Assembly (NCBI GenBank): GCA_031431125.1
Contig: JANPCX010000051.1
Location: forward strand, 1 to 56,895
DNA: 56,895 nucleotides
Source: JANPCX01 sp031431125
GTDB lineage: Bacteria > Pseudomonadota > Gammaproteobacteria > Burkholderiales > Burkholderiaceae_C
Reading direction: 5' to 3'
The translations under genes and the position numbers were made by a program. This document shows positions 42,299-50,717 of the stretch, piece after piece; positions within the stretch are counted from its first letter, which is position 1, and each line of letters begins with the position of its first letter. The notes under the pieces are model-generated. The model was not told the origin of the DNA. It worked only from the letters and a program-made list of their open reading frames with translations, and did no database searches.

Positions 42299-42326
42299 GA
42301 CAGCTCCCTGTTAGTTCGTAGGGCTC

Positions 42327-42353
42327 TTCAGTTTTGAGTTTCAACGCCGATAT
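42327..42353 (+). promoter_or_regulatory. Possible sigma-28 (FliA) promoter upstream of flgA
   Basis: TTCAGTTT at 42327-42334, eleven bases, then GCCGATAT at 42346-42353. Against the FliA consensus (TAAAGTTT-N11-GCCGATAA) this is six of eight and seven of eight. It reads toward flgA, whose start is about 147 bases downstream. The flgA gene is usually class II, so the site may serve late expression. Confidence 0.4.
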
Positions 42354-42499
42354 CCTGTGAGGAAGGGCGTTGTGTGCAGCAAGACCGAGGCCTGGCTGAA
42401 TTGTGCGAACAGCCGCCATCTGATGTTGCTGTGAATAGACAGCAAAAGGCCGTCCAATTCGACCCACTGAACGCACGGCACCGCCCTTACAGTGCATCC

Positions 42500-43246
42500 A
42501 TGGAAATGGATCGCCGCTCCTGTTGGTTTGCATCTGTGGTGTTGCCACGGCGGCCGGCTGCATGGCTGCTGGTGTTGATCTCTGGGCTGTGCAGTGCACA
42601 ACAGCTCACAGATGCAAGCCCGGGCGGCATCGAACAACAAGTTCGTCAACTCGCTGTGGACGCCTTGCGCCAGTCCAGCCGCACCGACATCCGGCGGGTC
42701 GAGGTGCAAGTCGGGCAGCTTGATCCGCGTTTGCGATTGGCCCCGTGCACCCAAATTCAACCCTATGTGCCCACAGGCAGTGTGTTGTGGGGCCGCACCC
42801 GCATTGGGCTGCGTTGTGTCCAGGGTGAAAAACCGTGGAATGTTTTTCTTCCCATCACCGTCAAAATCATGGCGCCCGCTTTGGTGGCGGCCAGCACCCT
42901 GCCTGCCGGGCATGTGCTGACTGAAGGCGACTTGAGTCAAGCCGAAGTCGATTTGGCCGAAAACAATTCAGAGGCCATGTTCGACAGCAATCTGGTCACG
43001 GGCCGCAGCCTGACCCGCGCCATGGCGCCCGGGCAAAGCCTGCGCCAGTTCCACCTCAAACCCAAGCAGTGGTTTGCGGCGGGTGATTTGGTCAAGGTGG
43101 TGGCCATAGGCCCCGGCTACCGTGTGGCCAGTCAGGGTGAAGCCCAAACCCCTGGATTGGAAGGGCAGTCTGCGCGAATCAAGATGGAGAGTGGGCGTAC
43201 GCTCACTGGCATGCCCGTCGGCGAACGCCTGGTGGAGATACCCTAG
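42500..43246 (+). CDS. flgA: Flagellar P-ring chaperone
   Basis: A 248-residue periplasmic protein that aids P-ring assembly by FlgI. It has a signal segment (about residues 20-33, AAWLLVLISGLCSAQQ) and the SAF-like C-terminal part: LVAASTLPAGHVLTEGDLSQAEVDLAENNSEAMFDSNLVTGRSLTRAMAPGQSLRQFHLKPKQWFAAGDLVKVVAIGPGYRVASQGEAQTPGLEGQSARIKMESGRTLTGMPVGERLVEI. Starts at ATG 42500 or 42506; the frame is open to 42374 but the N-terminal addition is not family-like. Divergent from flgB. Its stop codon TAG lies inside the end of a repeated 238-base element. Confidence 0.93.
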   Translation: MEMDRRSCWFASVVLPRRPAAWLLVLISGLCSAQQLTDASPGGIEQQVRQLAVDALRQSSRTDIRRVEVQVGQLDPRLRLAPCTQIQPYVPTGSVLWGRTRIGLRCVQGEKPWNVFLPITVKIMAPALVAASTLPAGHVLTEGDLSQAEVDLAENNSEAMFDSNLVTGRSLTRAMAPGQSLRQFHLKPKQWFAAGDLVKVVAIGPGYRVASQGEAQTPGLEGQSARIKMESGRTLTGMPVGERLVEIP

Positions 43247-43477
43247 AAGCGGCAGTTGACCGCTCTATTCCGCTGGAAACATCAGATGAACATCGCAACT
43301 TCTTCACACGACAACCCGCAGCTCTTGGGTGGCAGCGCTACACACCCGATTGAGCTGCGCTGCGGCACGCTGGCGGCGTTGCTTCGCCTCGCGGGCACGA
43401 GCCCGCAGCGTTGTCACGCCTTGCCATCGCACCGCATCGCAGCCCACTCGGGCGCGTCCAACGGCCGCTTCTAGGGT
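43240..43477. repeat. 238-base inverted-end repeat element, copy 1 (flgA-flgM gap)
   Basis: This stretch is the counterpart of 52208-52445: the same length, the same ends, and near-identical outer thirds (for example CGGCAGTTGACCGCTC, TACACACCCGATTGAGCTG and GCGGGCACGAGCCCGC). The ends are inverted: ACCCTAGAAGCGGC on the left and its reverse complement on the right, and they include a GCGGGC-ACGA-GCCCGC hairpin inside. It carries no gene of its own and resembles a MITE. Its left end supplies the flgA stop codon (43244-43246). Confidence 0.8.
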
Positions 43478-43516
43478 CGCCACTATGAAAAATCAGAAAT
43501 TTCACGAAAATAGGCC

Positions 43517-43543
43517 TCAAGTCGACCTCAAGCCGACCGATAA
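43517..43543 (+). promoter_or_regulatory. Sigma-28 (FliA) promoter of flgM
   Basis: TCAAGTCG at 43517-43524, eleven bases, then ACCGATAA at 43536-43543. The -10 matches the FliA consensus in seven of eight positions. The site is 79 bases before the flgM start and downstream of the repeat element, so flgMN keeps its own late promoter despite the insertion behind flgA. Confidence 0.65.
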
Positions 43544-43621
43544 CCCATTCATGTTGACGGATCCACATCGTTCTACAGTCCTCACTGTTGATGTATTTAC
43601 CCCGTCATCTTGGAGAACGCC

Positions 43622-43936
43622 ATGAAAATCGGAAATTCAGACAGTCCCCAGCCACTGGCCACCACCACGCTGCCCACGTCACGTGCGACCGCTGACACCA
43701 AAGCGGGCGCTGCGCCCGCTGCCGACGCCAGCAGCCAAGTCGCGCTGTCCAGCGCTGCCACCTCGTTGTTGCAAAGCACGAGTGGAACCACAGCGGCCAA
43801 CGCAGATTTCAATGCTGAAAAAGTGGCCCAAGTGTCGGCCGCCATTGAATCTGGAACTTTCAAACCCAATCCAGAAGCCATTGCCGACAAACTGATTGCC
43901 AATGCGCAAGAGTTGTTGAACAAATCGTCTTCCTGA
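43622..43936 (+). CDS. flgM: Anti-sigma-28 factor FlgM
   Basis: A 104-residue protein. The disordered alanine-rich N-terminus (residues 1-55) is followed by the conserved C-terminal FlgM domain ADFNAEKVAQVSAAIESGTFKPNPEAIADKLIANAQELL, which binds FliA until secretion through the completed hook. ATG at 43622 is preferred over GTG-type starts at 43610. flgN follows by 25 bases. Confidence 0.93.
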   Translation: MKIGNSDSPQPLATTTLPTSRATADTKAGAAPAADASSQVALSSAATSLLQSTSGTTAANADFNAEKVAQVSAAIESGTFKPNPEAIADKLIANAQELLNKSSS

Positions 43937-43961
43937 TCTCAGATTGACCGGGCCACGCGTC

Positions 43962-44372
43962 ATGAAGCCTTTTTCCCCAGCGAATACTGCCAACCCGCCT
44001 GTTGCCACCATCAGCCCCGCGCTCGAAGCCAGCCTGGTTGATGTGGAAAACAGCCTGACCGGATTGGGTGAAGCGCTGCGCGTGCGTGATGCGGTGGCGA
44101 TTGAACAGAACGCCACCGGCTTGCTAACCGCGTTGACCCGTGCCGTCGACCAGTTCGCTCTGGCTGCACGCAGCGGCCCTATTCCTGCCAGCCTGCGCAG
44201 CCGGTTGTCTCGCGCCAGTGGCCAAGTGGCGGCACAAAGAGAGTCCCTCGCCCGCGCCACCGCCGCACTGGATCGCGCCATTGACGTGCTCATCCCCAGC
44301 GACGCCACATCCTTGTACTCTGCCTATGGCGCCACCACCCGCTCGGTGCGTGGTGGTGTGATTCAAGCTTGA
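43962..44372 (+). CDS. flgN: Flagellar export chaperone FlgN-like
   Basis: A 136-residue all-helical protein directly after flgM, the position of flgN. Helical stretches (ALEASLVDVENSLTGLGEALRVRDAVAIEQNATGLLTALTRAVDQFALAAR and LRSRLSRASGQVAAQRESLARATAALDRAIDVLIP) fit a FlgN chaperone, which binds FlgK and FlgL before export. Similarity is in the helical pattern and position rather than strong motifs. Start taken at ATG 43962; TTG 43944 is also in frame. Confidence 0.75.
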   Translation: MKPFSPANTANPPVATISPALEASLVDVENSLTGLGEALRVRDAVAIEQNATGLLTALTRAVDQFALAARSGPIPASLRSRLSRASGQVAAQRESLARATAALDRAIDVLIPSDATSLYSAYGATTRSVRGGVIQA

Positions 44373-44542
44373 ATCCACCCACCGCTGCGCACTTGCATGC
44401 GGTGCCCCCGAGGTAACGGCGCGCCAGTCCCCACCGAAACAACGCCTGAAATACCGTGCTGATGTGGCCTTGGGCTCGCATCGGCCGCGGTCAGAATGGT
44501 GCTGCGGCTCCCCTTTTGTCTGAAGTCGCAAGGGGACACGGC

Positions 44543-44809
44543 ATGACTTTGAATCAATTGAGTAGCCTCAAAACTTGGCACCTGCGTCAGGGCTCAGCCA
44601 AACGTGTGGAGTGGCAGCTGTGGGAGGCCGTGCTCACCCTCTGGCTCTTGGGATGGACAGGTATTCCCGCCGCCTTGCTCGCAGGCTCCGCCTGGATGCC
44701 ACTGGCTTGCATGGGTCTGATTGCCTTACCAAGCGCTTATGTGTTGCTGCGTTCCCGCTTGCACCGCCAAGGCCGCTTGCGCTGCGATTGGCTGGTCCTG
44801 ATTCGGTGA
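44543..44809 (+). CDS. Small membrane protein, unknown
   Basis: An 88-residue protein starting at ATG 44543 behind AAGGGGA. Two hydrophobic segments are visible (residues about 25-48 and 50-70: VLTLWLLGWTGIPAALLAG, WMPLACMGLIALPSAYVLL), with basic ends (RSRLHRQGRLR). I do not recognise a family. It lies after the flgMN genes, 170 bases away, and converges with the zinc peptidase. That 170-base gap has no feature I can support. Confidence 0.55.
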   Translation: MTLNQLSSLKTWHLRQGSAKRVEWQLWEAVLTLWLLGWTGIPAALLAGSAWMPLACMGLIALPSAYVLLRSRLHRQGRLRCDWLVLIR

Positions 44810-44840
44810 GGCGGCCCCATCCCCAGCGCCCGACAGCCTC

Positions 44841-45725
44841 CTAGAGTGGCCGTCCGTCAAAGGTTTGACACTGGTTCAAATCGCCACTTTGTAAGCCCAC
44901 TTTGAACCAGCGCACGCGCTGGGCGCTGCTGCCGTGGGTGAAGGTTTCGGGACGCACCGTGCCTTGGGACTGACGCTGCAACGTGTCATCGCCAATTTGT
45001 GAGGCGGCGTTCAGGGCCTCTTCGATATCACCTTTTTCCAGAATCTGTCGCGCAGCTTGGGCATGATGAGCCCAAATGCCCGCGAAACAATCCGCTTGCA
45101 ATTCCAGGCGCACGCTCAGCGCGTTTTGCTCGGCTTCACTCACACGTCCGCGTCGAGCATCCACTTTGGCGGTGATGCCCATCAAGTTTTGTACATGGTG
45201 GCCCACCTCGTGGGCAATGACATAGGCTTGGGCAAAGTCACCAGGCGCGCCCATGCGCGTGCGCATCGTTTCGTAGAAAGACAGGTCGATGTAGACCTTT
45301 TCGTCACCGGGGCAGTAAAAAGGACCCATTGCGGCCTCGCCTCGACCGCAAGCCGTGGGCTCGCTGCCGCGAAAGAGCCGAAGTTTCGGTTCACGGTAGG
45401 TCTTGCCTGCCCGTTTGAACTGTTCGCGCCACACATCTTCCGTGTCAGCCAAGACGGTGGAAACAAACCGGGCCATCGCGTCGTTTGCAGGCGGAGCGCC
45501 TGCAGGTTCTTGTTGGACCGTTTCCGCCCCACCCAAGCCCCCGCCGCCCAGCACACCGAGCACCGTCATGGGATTGATGCCAAACGCCCAACTCGCGATC
45601 AAGGCGATGACGATGGTCCCGAGGCCGATGCCACGCCCGCCGCCCAAACGCATGCCAGGTCGGCCGCCGCCGCCATCCCGCGCGTCTTCAACGTTGTCGC
45701 TTTGACGGTTGCCTTCCCACTTCAT
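44841..45725 (-). CDS. Neutral zinc metallopeptidase, YpfJ family
   Basis: A 294-residue protein: a short N-terminal glycine-rich, polar part, one membrane helix (about 33-60, GLGTIVIALIASWAFGINP) and a peptidase region with GFYCPGDEKVYIDLSFYETMRTRMGAPGDFAQAYVIAHEVGHHVQNLMGI, in which HEVGHH is the zinc-binding HExxH, and later LELQADCFAGIWAHHAQAAR. This is the YpfJ group of membrane-anchored peptidases. Substrate not known. No operon partner visible. Confidence 0.9.
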   Translation of the reverse strand: MKWEGNRQSDNVEDARDGGGGRPGMRLGGGRGIGLGTIVIALIASWAFGINPMTVLGVLGGGGLGGAETVQQEPAGAPPANDAMARFVSTVLADTEDVWREQFKRAGKTYREPKLRLFRGSEPTACGRGEAAMGPFYCPGDEKVYIDLSFYETMRTRMGAPGDFAQAYVIAHEVGHHVQNLMGITAKVDARRGRVSEAEQNALSVRLELQADCFAGIWAHHAQAARQILEKGDIEEALNAASQIGDDTLQRQSQGTVRPETFTHGSSAQRVRWFKVGLQSGDLNQCQTFDGRPL

Positions 45726-45780
45726 ATGCGCGCTCCTTGGTGAGGAGCAGCATGTTACAAGGTTGCGAACCAGCGTTGCT

Positions 45781-46140
45781 TCAGTGCAGCACCGGGAGTC
45801 CCGCGCACAGGTTTTTGCGCCGACTGTCCAGCCGCTGGTAACCCTCGAACAAGACCAAGGCCAGATGCCTCAGTGGCTCGTCGGTGCTGGTGTGTGCCAA
45901 AGCAAAGCGCCCAAACGCGTAGCGCGAGTCCATGAAGAGGCGTCCGATGTCCACAGGCCACTGATGGGCTTGCATCAAACTGGCGAAGGCTTGCAACTGC
46001 TCGCTGTCCGCGCCCAGCGACTGCGCCAGTTGGCACATCCAAAGTTGTTCAGCTTCCTCAACGAAAGCAGAGCTGGTCGTGTCCGGGCTAGGCAGAGGGT
46101 GCGCCCTTGCAGTGGATGGTTGCGGCACGCTGTGGCTCAT
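45781..46140 (-). CDS. Hypothetical protein
   Basis: A 119-residue soluble protein from ATG 46140 with GAGGA upstream. The first third is proline/threonine-rich; the rest is helical (EEAEQLWMCQLAQSLGADSEQLQAFASLMQAHQWPVDIGRLFMDSRYAFGRFALA). No signal or metal motif. I do not recognise it. Codon use resembles neighbours. It is 55 bases upstream of the zinc-peptidase start on the same strand, but a connection is not shown. Confidence 0.5.
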   Translation of the reverse strand: MSHSVPQPSTARAHPLPSPDTTSSAFVEEAEQLWMCQLAQSLGADSEQLQAFASLMQAHQWPVDIGRLFMDSRYAFGRFALAHTSTDEPLRHLALVLFEGYQRLDSRRKNLCAGLPVLH

Positions 46141-46273
46141 GGTGGTCCTCGGCGGTTCGAGTTGATCGTGGTGGCAACGGTAAAGCGCAGGCCGAATGGC
46201 CGAAGCGCAGAAAAGCCTGGTGATTGGGGGTGTATTCAGCAGCACGTCATCACGCAAGGCATCGTCGTCTGTG

Positions 46274-46352
46274 GCCAGCCCCCTCTCAGGGGGGGCTCAT
46301 GAGAAAACGCCAGGCCGTTCCTAAGTTTTCTCATTCCCCTCGGGGGGCTGGC
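46274..46352. repeat. 79-base imperfect palindrome (GCCAGCCCCC...GGGGGGCTGGC)
   Basis: The ends pair (GCCAGCCCCC against GGGGGGCTGGC), and inner blocks ATGAGAAAA and TTTTCTCAT also pair, so the segment can fold back fully apart from a GC-rich bulge on the left. It occupies much of the 308-base gap between 46140 and 46449, which otherwise contains the kinase promoter region and nothing else I can support. It resembles the small palindromic repeats common in Comamonadaceae. Confidence 0.55.
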
Positions 46353-46448
46353 GCAACGCGACTGGTTTGGGGGGCGCTCAATAGATACAAATGTTGTCCA
46401 CGGTGACGCAACAAACTGATAGCCTGTGCGTGTCGCACTTAGTTTGGT

Positions 46449-49400
46449 ATGCCGAGCCAAGACGCCCTGTCCCCGACGATGCCTCCATCTCCCGCTCCCG
46501 CACTGCATTGGACCTTAGCCAGCCTGTTGGCCGGTCTGCTGTACTTGGTATGCGGATGGTTCGGCCTGCTCTTGAGTATTCCGCCTGGATTCGCTGCGCC
46601 GCTGTATCCGCCGGCGGGTGTTGCGCTGGCCGTTGTTTTGGTGTTTGGATGGCGGGTCCTGCCCGCAGTGGCCGTGGCGGCCTTCGTTGTGAATGCATTC
46701 ATTGCCTCCGACCGTGGCCTGATACTCACTCATTGGTGGGTTCCCCTGTGCATTGGTTTGGGCGCGGCAGCGCAGGCTGGCGTTGGTTTGTGGGCCGTCA
46801 AGCGTTGGGTTCGCCAACCGCTGGCGCTGTCTGAGCCACGCGACATCGGATTGTTTTTTCTTCTCGGTGGAGCCTTTGCTTGCGTCGTGAGCGCCTCTTG
46901 TGCCGCGCTGGTGTTGTTGGCGGCAGGCGTTTTGTCGACCAGCAGCTGGCCTTTGTTGTGGTTGACCTGGTGGATGGGCGATACCTTGGGGGTGTTGGTC
47001 GCTGCGCCAATAGTGTTGACTTTCATCGGGCGCCCCAGAGCCGACTGGGCACCCAGGCGACTCTCCGTTGGCTTGAGTCTGTTGGTTGCCCTGGGTTTGC
47101 TGGCTGTTGGCATTGTTCAGAACGTTCGTGACGACGCTCACCATGCAAAGCATTTTTTCGATACCGAGGCCGCACGGCTGCGAACTGAGTTCAACGCGGC
47201 ATTGAAAGAACCGGTGCAAGCGGTGCAATCGGTGGCGGCTTTTTATCGATTGGCCGGTGGTGATGCCCCCCTCGGCGCAGGCTCCGGCTTGACCCCTCAA
47301 GCCCACCAAGAAATCACCAAACCATGGCTCAAGAATCAGGCGCTTGGTTTGTCATTGGCTTGGGCTGAGCCGCAGGTGGGCGATGCCTCGACGACGGGCA
47401 CACCGGCCGGAGAGGCTGCTCTGGCGCTGCGTTTTGTCCAATCGCCTCCTGCCAATAGTGGCTACGCCATGGGGTGGCTCGAGGGCTTCAATCTGTTGTC
47501 TTTGCCCGCTGCCCGTGAGGCTTTGAATCGGGCCTTGCAGACGGGTGAAACGGCTGCGTGGCTGGTCCCAGGAAACGGCTTGCCACCTGCGGCAGTCGCA
47601 AGTCAGGCACCGACAGCCGCGGTCACCGCGGTGCTGATCCAACCCGTATACGTTGGGGAGCCCAATACTTCGGCCCAGCGCTTGCAATCGCTGCGGGGGG
47701 TGGTGGTGGGTGGTTTTCCTCTAGATCCTTTGCTCAAGGCCGCCGTTCAGCGTGCGTCCCCCAACCTGCAAGCCTGTGTGTTGACAGAGTCTGGAGTGGC
47801 GCCCGGCTTAGCGGCCGAGCGTGCTTCTTGTGAGGCTGCGAATTCGGCAGAGCTTCAAACCACGCTGGTGCTGGACTGGGTGAATCAAGGGCTGCAGTTG
47901 CGCGTTTTCGGCAATACAAACGATTTCCCTCCAGGCGCCCACTTTGGCGCACGAGCCTTGGCGGTCGTGGGCTTGTTGGCCGTGGCCATGCTGGGGGCCT
48001 TGCTCTTGACTGTGACGGGCCGTGCACGCCGCATTCAACGCGCGGTAGCGGACCGCACCAGCGAACTTTTGCAGCAAATCAAAGAACGCGAAGCAACCGA
48101 GGCACAACTCAGAGAGAGCGAAACCCGACTCACCAACATTGTCAACAACCTGCCGCTGGGTGTGGTGTACACCAATTTGCGGGGGCAACTCAAACAAGTC
48201 AATACCCGGTTTTGTGATTTGCTGGGTTACTCGTCAGATGAGTTGATGCACATGTCTGCGCGGGACTACACCCATCCCGACGACGCAGCACTGGATGAAG
48301 AAGGTTTGTTGCAGTTGGTCAACGAACACATTCCGGTCTTTAGTCAGCGCAAACGGCTGGTGCGCAAGGATGGCAGTCTGCTGTGGGTTCAGTCCACGGT
48401 ATCGCTGCTGCGTGACGCACAAGGTCAACCCAGACGTGTCGTGGCTGCCGTAGAAGATATCACCGAGCACCTGCGTTTGGCTGACGCAGAACGCGCACGT
48501 GAAGCGGCGGAAACTTCCAATCAGGCCAAGAGTGTGTTCTTGTCCCGCATGAGCCACGAGTTGCGCACGCCGCTGAATGCGATGCTGGGTTTTGCGCAGC
48601 TGCTGGAGCTGGACAACCGTCAGCCCTTGCCCGATGGGCAGCGCGGCTGGGTGGCGCAAATTCAGAAGGCGGGTTGGCATTTGCTGGACATGATCAACGA
48701 TGTGATGGATTTGTCACGCATTGAGTCTGGCAACTTGCGCTTGCAAGAAACCACACTCGACTTGTTTGAACTTCTGGCGGGCACCTTGCCTTTGGTGGAG
48801 GCCGACGCCAGGGCGCGCGCAGTGACCATCACGCATGACATTGCACCAGAGGCGGGCTGGGTGCGAGGTGACGCCACACGGGTCAAACAAATACTCACCA
48901 ACTTGCTGTCCAATGCGGTCAAGTACAACGTGAAGGGGGGACAGATTCACGTGGCCAGCAGCGCGCGCGATGGCATGGTCGAGTTGAGTGTGACCGACAG
49001 CGGCATGGGTTTGTCGCCCGAACAAGTGAAGGAGCTGTTCCAGCCCTTCAACCGTTTGGGACGGGATCGCTCCAGCATTGAAGGCACCGGCATTGGCCTC
49101 GTTATCAGCCAGCGTTTGGCCGAATGGATGGGCGGCAGCTTGCGCGTGCAAAGCGCTGCAGGCCAAGGTTCCAGCTTCACCCTGAGTTTGCCCCTGGTCG
49201 AGCGACACGAGAGCGTGCATGGCGACCTGGATGAGCCTGTGGCCACCTTGTCTACCTACCACCGCCGGCGGGTTCACTATGTGGAGGACAACGAGACCAA
49301 TGTGGAAGTGATGCGTGGCATCTTGGCTCAGCGCCCACAAATTGAACTTTCGGTGTCACTCACTGGTTTGGACGGCTTGGCCGCCATTCGAACCTTGCGG

Positions 49401-49661
49401 CCCGATGTGATCCTGCTGGACATGCACCTGCCCGACATCAGTGGTATGGAGTTGCTGCGCCACCTGCGCAGCGAGAGCGCCACGGCCAACATTCCTGTTG
49501 TCGTGGTGTCCGCCGACGCCCTGCAAGCCCAGGTCGAAGAGGCCCTGCAACTGGGCGCCGTCCGTTACCTCACCAAACCCGTCAACGTGAGCGATTTGTT
49601 GTCCATCCTGGACGACATTCTCATGGGAACTGACACTGTTTTTGGTGATGGATTAATGTAA
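46449..49661 (+). CDS. Hybrid sensor kinase: MASE1-CHASE-PAS-HisKA-HATPase-REC
   Basis: A 1070-residue membrane hybrid kinase. Residues about 20-225 are an eight-helix MASE1-type sensor (GLLYLVCGWFGLLLSIPPGFAAPLYPPAGVALA); about 240-490 a periplasmic CHASE-like domain; a further membrane helix near 500-520; PAS at 555-675 (LTNIVNNLPLGVVYTNLRG); HisKA with SRMSHELRTPLNAMLGFAQ; HATPase with LTNLLSNAVKYN and GTGIGLVISQRLAEWMGG; and a C-terminal receiver with VILLDMHLPDISG (Asp acceptor) and YLTKPVN. No output regulator is nearby, so the receiver may act through an unlinked phosphotransfer protein. Located 101 bases upstream of rpoH, on the same strand. Confidence 0.93.
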   Translation: MPSQDALSPTMPPSPAPALHWTLASLLAGLLYLVCGWFGLLLSIPPGFAAPLYPPAGVALAVVLVFGWRVLPAVAVAAFVVNAFIASDRGLILTHWWVPLCIGLGAAAQAGVGLWAVKRWVRQPLALSEPRDIGLFFLLGGAFACVVSASCAALVLLAAGVLSTSSWPLLWLTWWMGDTLGVLVAAPIVLTFIGRPRADWAPRRLSVGLSLLVALGLLAVGIVQNVRDDAHHAKHFFDTEAARLRTEFNAALKEPVQAVQSVAAFYRLAGGDAPLGAGSGLTPQAHQEITKPWLKNQALGLSLAWAEPQVGDASTTGTPAGEAALALRFVQSPPANSGYAMGWLEGFNLLSLPAAREALNRALQTGETAAWLVPGNGLPPAAVASQAPTAAVTAVLIQPVYVGEPNTSAQRLQSLRGVVVGGFPLDPLLKAAVQRASPNLQACVLTESGVAPGLAAERASCEAANSAELQTTLVLDWVNQGLQLRVFGNTNDFPPGAHFGARALAVVGLLAVAMLGALLLTVTGRARRIQRAVADRTSELLQQIKEREATEAQLRESETRLTNIVNNLPLGVVYTNLRGQLKQVNTRFCDLLGYSSDELMHMSARDYTHPDDAALDEEGLLQLVNEHIPVFSQRKRLVRKDGSLLWVQSTVSLLRDAQGQPRRVVAAVEDITEHLRLADAERAREAAETSNQAKSVFLSRMSHELRTPLNAMLGFAQLLELDNRQPLPDGQRGWVAQIQKAGWHLLDMINDVMDLSRIESGNLRLQETTLDLFELLAGTLPLVEADARARAVTITHDIAPEAGWVRGDATRVKQILTNLLSNAVKYNVKGGQIHVASSARDGMVELSVTDSGMGLSPEQVKELFQPFNRLGRDRSSIEGTGIGLVISQRLAEWMGGSLRVQSAAGQGSSFTLSLPLVERHESVHGDLDEPVATLSTYHRRRVHYVEDNETNVEVMRGILAQRPQIELSVSLTGLDGLAAIRTLRPDVILLDMHLPDISGMELLRHLRSESATANIPVVVVSADALQAQVEEALQLGAVRYLTKPVNVSDLLSILDDILMGTDTVFGDGLM

Positions 49662-49703
49662 GCTGTTGTTTTGTATAGATAAATTTTCAGCACGGAACCT
49701 TCA

Positions 49704-49730
49704 TCAGCACTCTTAATCAGAGAGTGCTAA
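49704..49730. promoter_or_regulatory. CIRCE operator (HrcA-binding) upstream of rpoH
   Basis: TCAGCACTC, nine bases (TTAATCAGA), GAGTGCTAA. The CIRCE consensus is TTAGCACTC-N9-GAGTGCTAA, so 17 of 18 arm bases match and spacing is exact. The end is 32 bases before the rpoH start, where the HrcA repressor would control initiation or elongation. This is the strongest regulatory site in the window. Confidence 0.92.
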
Positions 49731-49762
49731 TATGAAGTTTGTGTTCCTGACAAGGGTTTTCC

Positions 49763-50701
49763 ATGACCTCTGATTCAATGACCTTAGCTGCTCCCCGCAC
49801 CTCCCTGGCCCTGCGCGATCCTTGGGCCATGGTGCCGTCGCTGGGCAACCTGGATGCCTATATTTCGGCTGCCAACCGGCTTCCCATGCTCACGGCTGAA
49901 GAAGAGTCGAGTTTGGCGCAGCGCTTGCGCGAGCATGGCGATGTGCAGGCTGCCGGGCAACTGGTGCTGTCGCACCTGCGCTTGGTGGTCTCGATTGCCC
50001 GCCAGTACCTGGGTTACGGTTTGCCCCATGGTGACCTGATTCAAGAAGGCAATGTGGGCCTGATGAAAGCCGTGAAACGTTTTGATCCCAACCAAGGCGT
50101 GCGTCTGGTGAGTTACGCCATGCACTGGATCAAAGCAGAAATACACGAATACATTTTGAAGAACTGGCGCATGGTCAAGGTTGCCACCACCAAGGCGCAG
50201 CGCAAGTTGTTCTTCAACCTGCGTTCCATGAAACAAAGCCTCAAAGAGGACGCGACCGAAGGACAAACCCACCGCAGCACGCTGACCCAAGGTGAGGTCG
50301 ATGCGATGGCGAAAAAGCTCAACGTCAAACGCGAAGACGTCCTGGAAATGGAAACCCGTTTGTCTGGTGGCGACGTCGCCTTGGAGCCGCAATCCGACGA
50401 CGGCGAAGAGAGTTTTGCACCGATTGCTTACCTCGCCGACGACAGCACCGAACCCACCCGGGTCATGGAAGCCCACCGCCGCGATTGGCTGGCCGGTGAC
50501 GGCATCGCCCAAGCCCTGAACAGTTTGGACGAGCGCAGCCGCCGCATCGTTGAGGAGCGCTGGCTCAAAGTCAACGACGACAGCTCGGGCGGCATGACGC
50601 TGCACGACCTGGCGGATGAATACGGTGTCAGCGCTGAGCGCATTCGCCAAATTGAAGTGGCGGCCATGAAAAAAATGCGCAAGGCCTTGGCAGAAGCTTG
50701 A
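49763..50701 (+). CDS. rpoH: Heat-shock sigma factor RpoH (sigma-32)
   Basis: A 312-residue sigma factor of the RpoH subgroup. Region 2 is clear: LVLSHLRLVVSIARQYLGYGLPHGDLIQEGNVGLMKAVKRFDPNQGVRLVSYAMHWIKAEIHEYILKNWRMVKVATTKAQRKLFFNLRSMKQ, including the RpoH box (QRKLFFNLR). Region 4 is at the C-terminus (LNSLDERSRRIVEERWLKVNDDSSGGMTLHDLADEYGVSAERIRQIEVAAMKKMRKAL). It directs transcription of chaperone and protease genes after heat shock. SD is AAGGG at 49752-49756. The CIRCE element just upstream links it to HrcA. Confidence 0.96.
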   Translation: MTSDSMTLAAPRTSLALRDPWAMVPSLGNLDAYISAANRLPMLTAEEESSLAQRLREHGDVQAAGQLVLSHLRLVVSIARQYLGYGLPHGDLIQEGNVGLMKAVKRFDPNQGVRLVSYAMHWIKAEIHEYILKNWRMVKVATTKAQRKLFFNLRSMKQSLKEDATEGQTHRSTLTQGEVDAMAKKLNVKREDVLEMETRLSGGDVALEPQSDDGEESFAPIAYLADDSTEPTRVMEAHRRDWLAGDGIAQALNSLDERSRRIVEERWLKVNDDSSGGMTLHDLADEYGVSAERIRQIEVAAMKKMRKALAEA

Positions 50702-50717
50702 GCTTGTGCCGGCGGGG

